Of a stretch of 64,000 nt of DNA, positions 35,456 to 46,640 are shown one piece after another; the stretch's first letter is position 1, and every line of letters begins with the position of its first letter. This stretch comes from Voacanga thouarsii. Its lineage: Eukaryota > Streptophyta > Magnoliopsida > Gentianales > Apocynaceae. The DNA lies in assembly GCA_026120185.1 (NCBI GenBank), contig JANUWF010001217.1, forward strand, positions 3,208,001 to 3,272,000, written 5' to 3'. Below the pieces are notes generated by a model that saw only the letters and a program-made list of their open reading frames with translations, ran no database searches and was not told the DNA's origin. A program made the position numbers and the translations under genes.

Positions 35456-38400
35456 TGTAAACCCTACCTTTCTATAGCGTAGCGGGCTACACTTTATGGG
35501 ATGTCGCCCTATCTGTTTGGTTAAACAAGGGGTCTTTATAATAAATTTCACTCAATAGGTAGCGAAAAATTTCCAAAATTACTTTTATTGAATAAAGAAA
35601 AGTATATAGAATCTGACTTCTAATACATATACTCAAGGGTATAACAGATTCAATATGTAGCATGAGCCTCTGGGAGTCTACCATGCTTCCACTACGCCTC
35701 TAATTCCAAAAATTTTAAGAGAAATAATACACGTGTGAGTAAAAAATTACTTAGTGAGTCCCGTAGGTACTAGTGATTTACAAACAAACAAGTAATGTGA
35801 TATTAGCTGTAACTTTATAAAACCATTATGGGAAAACAATGCACTTTTATACTAAAAATAATTCTAAAACCCCCTAAGAAAGAGTTTATACAGAATTCAG
35901 TCATTTTTGAAAAACCATGTTTTGTTTCAGAGTCATTGCCCCAATTTTAGAAATGTAGACACTTCTCTCAATAGAGAGTTGGCCTGCATGCAACGCTCAC
36001 AAGGTTTCGCCCTCAACATCACAATCTTGTTGCACTAAGAACATAAACCCATAACACTCAATTGTGCATTGCTGGAGAGGTAGAAATGTCGTCACATTCT
36101 ACCCAATTCATATGCTTTTAGATCACTATCTGTTCCTCACATGAGAGGGGATATGGGTTATAATTTATCGATTGATTATGTACGGGGACTCATTCCTGTA
36201 TCGTTCCTTACATGAGAGGGAGCAAGGGGTCAATCAGGCGCTTACCAACCTATCCAGTAAGTCCTCAGTCATTTTCAATGTCACATCGCCCCGTTTAGAT
36301 TAAGACAATCCCCAGAACTAGTCAGGTTACTTAGGATCGTCTACCTCCAACGTAAGCTAGTACAAAGGTTGGTTGTTGAGTACTCAATGTTTCCACTGAT
36401 TCACCAGTCCAATTCCACTGGCTCACAAGGCCAGATAATTATCTATTCCCGAAGGAATACCAATAAAATATTTTATAGGGCCAAAATATCATTTTTCAAA
36501 AGTTAATCTCATACTAAGAGATCGTTCTCCAAAATCATAGTGAAAAAGGATAAAACGTCCTTTTTGTATAATAATAAATTTCTAATGGTACTTTCATCAT
36601 TTGAAGAATACCCGATTTCAAAATGAACATTATTCAGAAATTCTAGAATTTTAATCCAAAAGGAAGAATTTAATTCAAGAAATTCCAGTTATAATTCCAT
36701 AATTCACATTTTTTTCAAAAATTCTTTCCATAGAAAGGAACATTAATGTTTTTCCAGAATAAAAGAGTACTTCGTCTCATAATTAACGAGAAGAAAGTCT
36801 TTTAGGTATATATTTATACCTAAGAATTATTTATAATTCAAAAGACCTAAAATTCCTTATAGAAAATACCATTTCTTAAAATCCTCAATAATTTTCCGTT
36901 CACAGAAATCATATTTTTCTTAGGAAAACACAAATGACCATTAACCTTGTCACAAAGAGGTTTTAGGAAAAGCAATCACTAATTATGAATAATTCTATTC
37001 ATGAAAATTCATGTTTTCCATTCAAATCCAATCGTGGCATGACACAATTTCTTTCTCAGAGAAAGTATTTATTTGTTCGTAGAAACCAAAAGGAATCATA
37101 AACCATTTCTCTAATAAACCATAATTCCATTAGCATAAAACAAAATTTTGTAAAACAAGAGGGACTCACCTCGTGTCTTACGTTATAACTGACTAGATAT
37201 CGTATCTAGTTGGTCACCAAATGCTTAATGTGTACAGCCTACATTAAGCGTCATTTCACGTTTAGTTTGATATACCAAGGTTAGCTCAATATTCAACTAG
37301 TACCAACGTAAGGAAATCACTAATTTTCTATTTCTTCATTCTTTTTGTAGAATAAGCACATATATACATATATCATATATGTGAATCCTTCGTTTCTTAT
37401 TTCTACATTTCCTTTCTCTTCATAAGCATAATATTTCTTCATATGCATAACTTTTGATCCACAACTCCGATTGGTCTCTATTTTTTGTCAAAATGCTCAT
37501 TAGACCTTCAACTACATTTCTATGGAGTCTATTCCCTCAACTTCAATTTTGTCCAGAAACTACTGAGATGAAAAGGTCTCAGAATTTCTTTGGATTTTAT
37601 CTGTTTTCCACAAACAACTTCACCTACTTGTTCTCCTTGCTTTATAACATCTATTGCACACTTAATCCTCTTCATTTCCCTTCAAAGCACTGTTAATTCT
37701 TCAATTTCTTAGATTCAAGCGAGTTACCATGTTCATATTTAAACAACACACAACCAACATTTACAATCAAGAATGATCATAATTCGTTCTTTTAAGCGTT
37801 TGACTCCCGTTTTCTTTCTAATTCCAAAATCATGCTTTACAACCATGATCGATCCTTCAAATCACCATCTATCCATCACACAAAATATAGCACATAAGCC
37901 TTCCAAGCAATTGGCACACACTCACACATAATTCTTCACATAGTACTAAATTAATGCTACAATAATCATAATCTTCATGATTTCATGTTAAAATTCATAT
38001 AAAAAAGATCACCACGATGAAATCTACAATTTTAATTCATGGCGTGTAGCCTTTTATCTTGTTTGTGAGATCCTCTAGCTTGATTTTGTCTCCATAACAC
38101 CATGAACACTTTTCTCTCTCTATTTCTAATTTCCCCCAATTTTCTCAACTTTTTTTTCCTTTTCTTCCTTGTTTTCTTTTTCTCTTCTTATGTTCTTTTT
38201 GCTTCCATTTTTCTTACTGAAAAACAGCCTTCCACCGCCTCACAAGGTCAACTAATAATTAATAAATTGTGTTCTATCCTTTAGACGTCATTTTCTCAAA
38301 TTTCCACCATTTCCTTATTTATTTTATAAAACTTACTTGATAAGCTTACCTTGTATGGAAATCTTATACAACCTCTCATAACTTGACACTTGTCTCCATC

Positions 38401-38933
38401 CACTAATCATATAATGCCATGTGTTTGAGTCTTGATCGCGTTTCCAATTTTTCTCAGAAAATAACTATAATTCTGGTCCATATCAGGAAAATATTTTATT
38501 CCACAAATGGAATTTATAAATTTTATTGAACTCAATGATAGGACTCAAAATTCTAAATTCTTTCTCAATTCTTTTCAATTTACGGTCAAAACCCCGATTG
38601 TGGTCAAAATTACGACAACGCCCCTGATGGCTTGAGTTCTACCAAAACGTCCGTCTCATCACACTGTTCAATTTTTGTTCTGAGCATATCCCCAAACTCT
38701 CACTCTACTAAAAGTAGTCGCAATCTTAATATTTAGAGTACGAGTAGAACAAATTCAAAAATTCTATCTAGGTCCCCATAAATTTTAAAATTCCAAAAAT
38801 GCCCTTGGATATTTTTGTTGCACCAAGATATTCATCTCATTATACTGACCATTTCTTATTCTGACCACTGGTACAAATTTTTATTTTATAAAAAGTAGTA
38901 ATCATCCGAAATTTAAAAATGCAGAGTACTACA
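35456..38933 (-). mobile_element. Tekay 3' LTR
   Basis: Plus-strand ends TGTAAACCCTACC and GCAGAGTACTACA; 3478 bases. By eye roughly 85-90 percent like the 5' LTR over sampled stretches. An 80-codon frame at 37454-37696 also appears at 51655-51897, but it lies antisense in the LTR and is conserved only because the LTRs are homologous. Confidence 0.82.
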
Positions 38934-38947
38934 ATCTCTCCTCTTTT
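38934..38947 (-). promoter_or_regulatory. Polypurine tract
   Basis: On the minus strand AAAAGAGGAGAGAT immediately precedes the 3' LTR start TGTAGTACTC. This is the expected plus-strand primer position and confirms the element's orientation. Confidence 0.75.
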
Positions 38948-39303
38948 AAAGAATTTCATCCTCGAAATTGGGTTATCTTTGGAACAATTTCGGATATGTT
39001 TTCCCATATCTTTGCTTCTGTCTCCCATGTAGCATCTTGTACGAGGTAAGGATTCCATAATACCTTCACAAGCAGAATCTTCTTATTTTGTAACTCTTTC
39101 TCAACATACTCCAAGATCTTGATAGGTTTCTCATCATACTTCAAGTTTGGAATCACCTCAATAGGCTCTTCATTCTACACATGTGTAGGATCAGCCACAT
39201 ATCTCCAGAATTATGAGACATGAAATAACCTTGAAATTCTATTAGTAACTCCAAACGGTAAGCCACCTTTCCAATTCTTACGACAATGGGAAATGGTCCA
39301 ATA
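38948..39303 (-). pseudogene. Tekay integrase C-terminus and chromodomain
   Basis: The text runs GPFPIVVRIGKVAYRLEL (about 39295-39240, the integrase GPY/F module), then, after a frameshift near 39225, KPIKILEYVEKELQNKKI and VKVLWNPYLVQDATWETE (about 39130-39020), a chromodomain with the usual spacing of hydrophobic and Trp residues. It ends just before the polypurine tract. The chromodomain guides integration toward heterochromatin in this lineage. The upstream integrase continues at 44394 after the inserted LTR. Confidence 0.85.
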
Positions 39304-42300
39304 TATAATAGCCCACATTTCCATGGCGTAGTGGATTGTAACTTTTGAGATGTCGCCCCGTCTGATTGCTCAGACCAATGTTCTTTATAACGAACTTCAT
39401 CCAATAGACAATAGAAATTTTTTTAAAATATCTTTGTTGAACACAAGATGACACATAGAGTCTAACATCTGATACATATACTCAAGGGTATAACAGATCC
39501 AAGGTATAGCCTGAGCCTCTGGGAGTCTACCACTCTTCGACTGCGCCTCTAATCCCTAAAATATTTCAAAGAAAATAATACGCGTGTGAGTAAAAATCAC
39601 TCAGTGAGTCCCGTATGTGTGATAGGGGCTAAAATCATCACTATTTTTCTAGTTATTTGAGATTAATTTGAGATACTTTTATTGTAATAATTAGACATAT
39701 TCCTCTCTATTTGATATTTTTCTTGTAAAAAAATAATTTTGACAAATTTGTGTAGATTTAAGTGGATTTCGAGCAAAGAGTAAAAGATTCCAGATTGGAC
39801 CCGGCACCAGGTCCAGTTAAGGCACCAGGCGGCAAGTCTGTTCTGGAAAAGCTACAATTTTGAGGAGAAAAAAAATTGGCCCTGATGCCAGGTGGGTCAA
39901 ATAGACTCGGCTCTAGGTCCATTCTAATCAATGTCGGTGAATTTTCTTTTCCAAGCAAATTTTGGCAATTTCAATTAGATTTTTTTTGGAAATTCTTTCA
40001 ACCATGGAAAATGACTCTTGTACACACTTTTTGGCAATTAGAATTCCTATAAATACAAGAAAATAACATTGTACAAACTAGTTTTCAACTCTTCAATGTA
40101 ATATCTTTAGAAAACTCCTAGAGAAACACTAAGATTTAGAAAGATCAAGGAGAATTCTTGGAGAGGAAAAGGAGATTGCTCAAGAAAGTTTCAAGGAAGA
40201 AGAAAAATGCTTACTTGTCTATGAGAGGTTTCTTTTTTCCTTCTTTGTAATTTATTGACAATTTGAGATTAATATTTTAATTGTCTTTAGAGGATATTCT
40301 TTTAGATTCATGATTTTGTATTAATTTTAATTCTTTGATCAATTTTGTACTATTCTTGGTATTTGATTACTTGAGTATAATATCTTGTTGGATTGATTAG
40401 TCCTCTCCTAATTAACTTGCAAAATGATATTAGGAGAGAATGACCAACTAATTAATTCAATACTAGTTATTCTTAACTTGCTTGAAAAAGAGGTTAAGGG
40501 TAAAAATTAAGTAATCAAAGATTGGTTGATGATTGCTAGAATATGGATTCATTAACTAATTCCATATTTAAGTCACCTAGAATATAAGGATTTATATGAT
40601 GATTGATTTTAATGTATCTTTTAAGTAAGACTAGTGAGATAAAATATATCCATTAAGTAACTTAGACGATAGGGGATCATGGATTGCAAACGAAGTGGTT
40701 CTAATTTAATCTTTTATTATGCCAAGATAATAATTAATTGAGAGAATAGCAAGTTAATCATTATTGTCTATTCAATTATTTCTATCTATTTACATGTATT
40801 TTCTCTTTATTTTCACTCCTTGATTATTCTTATGACTTTTCTTCTGTGAGTTAATTTTCTCTAGTATATTAGGTTAGTAGGTTATTTACTTCCATTCCTT
40901 TATTTTATTGGCTAAATAATAAAGATTTAAGTAATGTGGGAGCCTAAGTCATCGTGGATTCAATACTTATTATTTCCTATACTATATGATAAGTATACTT
41001 GCCCGTATGTGTGGTTTTAGCGGTTAGAATTTTATTAAAGTTTGATTGATTGTGTAATTTGTTGGTAATATTTTCTACATTAAAAAACACGCATCAATAT
41101 GCTAGTGATTTATAATATACACAGATAACATATTATCTGTTGTCACTTTGTAAAACTATTATGGGAAAGCATTGCATTTGTTTATTGAAAATAGTTCTAC
41201 AACTCACTATTGGAGTTTTTTTCCAAAATCCAGTCATATTTGAAAATTTGAGTTTTACACAACATTATTGTCCCATTTTAAAGAAAAATAGGCACCTTTC
41301 TTGATGGAAGGTCGGCCTGTGGGTAAAGCTCACAAGGCTTCACTTTGGGCATCACAATCTTATTGTGCCAGAGACTTTGCTTTACAATACTCAATCATGC
41401 ATTGTCAGAAAGATAAAGTTGTCGTCACAATCTACCTCAAATTATAACAATTATTTTTTACTTGTAGTAGTACGAGTCCCCACTTCGTACTCCCCTCACT
41501 ACGAGGTTGACAAGGGTTGATCATAAATTAGGTGTCCTACCCAGGACCAATCAATTAATAGTTTACTTACGCACTGAGACAGTGCTAGTTAGGGAACCTG
41601 GTTAATTCTAATGTTCTGTCGCTTCGTTTGGAGTAAGATGATCTCTGACCTTAGCTGAATAACTTGAGAATCTATCTCTAACGAGAGCTAGTACAAATGT
41701 CATAACCTCTACTGAGTACTTAGAGTTTTCACTGTTTCACAAAACCAGTATAATTCCATTGGCTCACAAGGCTAGATAAATATCCATTCCCAAAGGAATA
41801 CCAATAAAACATTTTCTGGGGCCAAATACCATTTTCCAAAAGATAATTTCATAATGAGAGATTTATTTCCAAAATCGTAGTGAAAAAAGATAAAAAGTCC
41901 TCCTTCTACAATAAAACAAGTTTCTAAGGATATTTTTGTCATTTGAATAATACTTAATTCCAAAAGAAGTCCAATACAGAAAATCTTGAATTCTAATCCA
42001 AAAAGAAGAATTAAATTCAAACAATCCCAATTATGATTTACAAAATCCATAATTCACATTTTTCCAAAAATCTTGTCCGTAAAAAGGAATATTTATGATT
42101 TCCCAAAATAAAACATTGTTTCAACTCATAATTGATGAGAATAAAGCCTTTCAGGTATACATTTATTTCTAAGAAATATTCATAACTTAAGTAAACTAAA
42201 TTCCTTATAGAAAACACTATTTCCTAAAGTCTCCAATAATTTTTCCATTCAGAGAAACTATATATTCTCAGAAAAGCACAAGGTCCATTAACCTTGTTAT

Positions 42301-44388
42301 AAAAGGACTTTAGGCAAATTATTCACTTATTATGAATAGTTTCATTTTATGAAAAGTTCGCATTTTCCATTCAAGCCTTGCATGACATAATACTAGTTCT
42401 TCCTTAGAAAAACCATAAGATTGTTCAGAGAAACTAAAAGGATTCATAAAACATGTCTTCAATAAAATATAATTTCACTAGTATAAAATGGAGTTTATAA
42501 AACAAGTGGGACTCATCTCTTGTCCTTGACTAGATATCATATCTAGCTGGTCACTAGACGCTTAACATGAACAATCTACATTAGACATCGTTTCACGCTT
42601 AGTTTAGTATACCAAAGCTCGGATCAATACTTAGTCAACACAAATATAAGGAAATCACTTATTTTCTATTTCTTTATTTTTTCTTCTTTGTACAAAACAT
42701 GTACATATACATATATTGTATATCCTGGTTCTTCATTTCTCATTTCCATATTTCCTCTTTTTCTTTATGTTCTTCATCATTTGTATTCCCAAAGCCATGC
42801 AAATAACTCCTTTGAGTTTATTTCCTTTAAAACTAAAATTCTGCATTTTTCCCGTTTAACACCCCATTTTGTTTTATGCATAACTTTTGATCTACAACTC
42901 CGATCGGGCTCCATTTTATATCAAAATGCTCGTTAGACTTTCAATTATACTGCTATAGGTTTCATTTCCCCATCCTCAACTTCGTCCAGAATTTATTGGG
43001 GCAAAACTATCCCAGTATTTTTATTTTTTTTAATTCATTTTCACAAAATAATATTACCATCTTGTTCTCCTTTATTTATAGCATCTATATAACCCTTAAT
43101 CCACCTTGTTCCCCATCAAAAAATCTTTAATTTTTCATGTTTTTAGACCAAGCAAATCACCAATTCCATTCTTGCACAATATGAAATTGCCCACATAAAC
43201 AAAACAACTATAGTTTATTTTTTCCACTATATGTACCTTTTCTTTCCAAATCTACCATCTTTCTTCACAACTATGAACAACTCCTTAAATCACCACTCAA
43301 AGACTTCTATTCACCACATAAAACATAGCACATGGATCTTTCAACCAACCGGCACACACACTTGCACACACAAAACTTCACATAGTATAAGAATAATTAT
43401 AATCATAACTACGATTTTCATGTTTTCATGTTAAAATTCATATCAAAGCAATCACCACGATGAAATTTATAACTTTGGTTCATGAAGTATAGCCTTTTAC
43501 CTTGTTTGTGAGGTTCTTCAAGCTTGATTTGGTCCAAGAACACTAAGAACAATTTTTCTCTCATTTTTCTATTTTTCTCTCAATTTTCACCAACTTTTCT
43601 TCCCTTTTCTTTCTTTTTTCTTCCTTTCTCTCCTTCTTTTTGTTGCTGGCCAGTTTTACCCCTTCTAACCACCATTCCTTGTGACCACAAGGTCAACCTA
43701 CAATAAATTCTATGGTGGACTATCCAACACATGTCGTATTTTCTAATTTCCACCTATTTTTTATTTTATTTTGTAAAGCTTACTTAATAAGCTTTTCTTG
43801 CATGAAAGTTTCATGTATCCTCTCATTGTGTGACACTTTTCGATGCCCACCAATCAAAAAATGCCATGTGTTCGAATTTTGACCGCGTTTCCAATTTTCT
43901 CAGAAAATAACTATAATTTTGATCCGTATTGAAAAAATATTTTATTGCATCAATGGAATCTATAAATTTCACTAAATTCAATTGTAGGAATCAAAACTCT
44001 TAATTCCTTATCAATTCTTGCCAATTTACGGTCAAAATTCTGATCACAATCAAAATTACAAAAATGTCCCTGATATCGCCGGTAGCTTAATTTATACCAC
44101 AATACTCATCTCTTCGCACTGATAAATTTTTGTTCTTAATATACCCCCAAACTCTCACTTTAGTAAGAGTAGTCTCAATTTGAAAATGTAGGGTACAAGT
44201 GGAATAAATCTTAAAATTTCATCTAGGTCCCTATAAATTTTAAAATTCTAATAATACCCCTGGTTATTTTTATTACACCAAGATATTCATCTCATTATAC
44301 TGATCATTTCTTATTCTGGCTATTGGTATAAATTATTATTCTACATAGAGTAGAGCTAGTCAAAGTACAAAAAGTGAGGGATATTACA
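39304..44388. mobile_element. Tekay-family solo LTR inserted in Tekay integrase
   Basis: Starts TATAATAGCCCACATTTCC (TGTAACAACCC-type start, decayed) and ends AGGGATATTACA. Perfect 5-bp duplications CAATA at 39299-39303 and 44389-44393, and the integrase text KxxxKYI/GPF joins across it. It contains the nested LTR 39620-41096, leaving about 3.6 kb. Features shared with the other two LTRs include the GCGTAG start block and the polyT stretch near the end. Confidence 0.85.
39620..41096 (+). mobile_element. Solo LTR, TGATAGGGG family, copy 3
   Basis: Starts TGATAGGGGCTAAAATCATC and ends ACACGCATCA; flanks ATGTG (39615-39619) and ATATG (41097-41101), one mismatch. The undisturbed site is visible in the other two Tekay LTRs (near 35765 and 49925). 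TATA box CCTATAAATACAAG at about 40046. U3 carries GGACCCGGCACCAGGTCC at about 39798-39815, a near-palindrome. Confidence 0.87.
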
Positions 44389-44393
44389 CAATA

Positions 44394-45560
44394 TACTTGG
44401 GTGCCAACCTTTTTCCCTTGTTCTCTGCTTTCTAATTGCCGTTGTGGAGTCAATTCTAAGAATACTTGATTTCCTCCCACAAACTTAAAGTCTCTCCTAT
44501 ATTGATAAGCATAACTCTTCTGTCTACTTTGAGCAGTTTCTAGCCAGGCTTGATTAGTTCTACAGTCCACTGTATTTCTTCATGATCAAAGGCATCCTAT
44601 TCATTAGCTTTCCACCCCAAACTTTCCCAATGCAGTAGGGACTAACATTTTCTTCCATATAGAGTTTCAAATGGAGCCATCCCAATAACTGATTGGTAAC
44701 TGTTATTGTATGCAAACCCTGTAAATGCCAAGTTATCACTCTACTCAGTCCAAAAGTCTAAAGCACATAACCACAACATATTTTCCAAAATTCTATTTAC
44801 TTGCTCTATTTGTCCATCTGTTTGTGGATATGATGATGAAAATGCATCCAATATTCTACCTTTTTGATCATTTCTAGGATCGGAGAGATCTAATATGTCC
44901 AAAATGCTTATTTCATCTCTTGCATTTTGTTTTTCCATATGACATTTTAGTGTCAAATTTAAATACACTTAGTTTCTTTCTATAATTTCCAAATTTCTCT
45001 TGTACTGGTTGAAATAATTTATCTACCGACTTTGTGCAATTTTCTCATTTTGCTTGATTAATTCTACCATCTGTCATACTTTCTCAAGATTTATAATGTC
45101 TGGTATATTCTATTTTTGTCTTAAGCATTCCAAATATAGGAGTGTCTGAAACTTTTTCTATATAAAGTCTCAAATAGAATTGTTCAAACATTTAGCAATA
45201 ATTGCCATTGTACACAACCTTCGTACATGTCGAGTCATCAATCTGTTTAGTTCCAAAATCCAACGTACATGCTTACCGTACATCTTCAAAATTCTGGGTT
45301 ATTTTGCAGTGTGTTTACGGTACTGAATTCTGACATCATTCTTTATAATCGTTGTACTTGTCCTCCAAATTTTAAGATAAATCTTGCATTACAATTAGGC
45401 ACGATACTAGGAGGTACTCCATATAGACAATTCCCTTTTTTGGCACATGACGTCGACCTTCAATACGGAGAATCTTTTTATCATTTCCTCAAAGTTCACC
45501 TTATACAACATAATAGCTTCATGGTATCTTGATAAATGCTGCCATGTCTTTTGGCAGATT
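44394..45560 (-). pseudogene. Tekay integrase core, rearranged
   Basis: Minus-strand text contains FVGGNQVFLEL (about 44490-44460), AQSRQKSYAYQYRRDF (about 44545-44500), PQTDGQIEQVNRILENMLW (about 44830-44775) and, further upstream, a second set: GVPPSIVPNCNARFILKF (about 45420-45365) and an HxxA-like zinc region near 45500. Residues around 45000-45300 resemble the same part of integrase as 44550-44830, so either two related integrase fragments were joined or a local duplication occurred. Heavily frameshifted. Confidence 0.7.
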
Positions 45561-45725
45561 TAAAAATTTTAATCAACTTTTCTTTGTATGTTGAATTTGG
45601 AATCACCCCAACAACATTGTCGATCGACATTGCTCAAAATCAATCACATACTCCCAGATTGGAAAACACGAAGCATATTATGAGAATTTAACCACGTCTA
45701 TAATAACTAGGAATTTACATCAACC

Positions 45726-45727
<2 letters not shown>

Positions 45728-45758
<31 letters not shown>
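45728..45758. repeat. (AT)n microsatellite
   Basis: About 16 units between the integrase and gag remnants, close to where RT would be expected. Confidence 0.9.
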
Positions 45759-45760
<2 letters not shown>

Positions 45761-45939
45761 ATTACAGTACTTCCTTTGTGCCCTATCTATTACCTATTAT
45801 GTTTATTATGCATCTATACTATTCATACAAAGTTCGCTTTGTAGGTCTATGTATCTTTCATTTCTTCGAAATTAGTTCTCCTTTTTCCCCAGCTTACTTT
45901 AGCTTTTCCTTTAACAACCCTTTCTCTTAATAATAATTG

Positions 45940-46640
45940 ACTTTCCTCATATAGGACCATCAGCTGCCATACGTCCCTTCTTTCGACAAATAGAACATTT
46001 CTGGAATCTTTTCTTACAAACTACAGTAGTATGTCCCTTTACATTGCAAAACCTACAATAGTTATCTTCTACTCTTTTTGAAATTGGTGTCATTTATTGC
46101 ACCTTTCTCTTCTTATCCGTTTTACTTGTGTTCACCATTCTTTCCTGCTCCTATGTATCTACTTTTTCCAAGCAAGCAACTGTTTCGATGGCTGTAAGGA
46201 AATCGTTTGCGGGCGAACTAATTAACGCCCGTTTTAGTTCAAGTCATAATCCTTTCACAAGTCGTCGAGTTTGATCCTCCTCAGTCAATACTAATAAAAG
46301 GAAATATTTTAAAAGTCGTGTAAATTTGATAGCATTTTTCCCAACGATCATCTCATCTTGCTGAAGATTTTGGAATTTTTCTTCTTTTCTTTCAACTATC
46401 CAACGAGGTATAAATTCTTTCTTGAACTCTTCCAGAAATTCTTTCTATATCCATTCTCTTCGTTCTTGCTCCCACTCACCTTTCTTTCTGTTCCACTAGT
46501 CCCGCGCTAATTCCTAAAATTAAAATATAGCAAGTTGAACTTTTCTTTGTTCTGAATAATTCAAAATCTCAAACATGGCTTCCATTTGTTCCATCTAAGA
46601 TTTAGCATTTTGTTCTTGGTCTGACTCTCCATAAAATTAA
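45940..46640 (-). pseudogene. Tekay gag core and zinc knuckle
   Basis: The gag core has EFLEEFKKEFIPRWIVERK (about 46440-46385) and DEMIVGKNAIKFTRL (about 46355-46310). A CCHC knuckle CRFCNVKGHTTVVC sits at about 46055-46015, followed by a second Cys pair KCSIC. Stops interrupt it. Gag would form the particle and bind RNA. From 45560 to 45940 I see no protease or RT motif. Confidence 0.75.

Noticed and set aside
37454..37696. 80-codon frame conserved in two places (also 51655-51897)
   Set aside because: Both are the same position in the two LTRs of one Tekay element, antisense to its genes. Conservation is LTR homology and the third LTR copy does not keep the frame.
37730..38330. Possible host coding exon in T/C-rich DNA
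   Set aside because: The same text recurs in the other Tekay LTRs at the same position, so it is LTR sequence.
45269..45532. 87-codon plus-strand frame
   Set aside because: Antisense to the integrase text GVPPSIV...NARF of the Tekay remnant.
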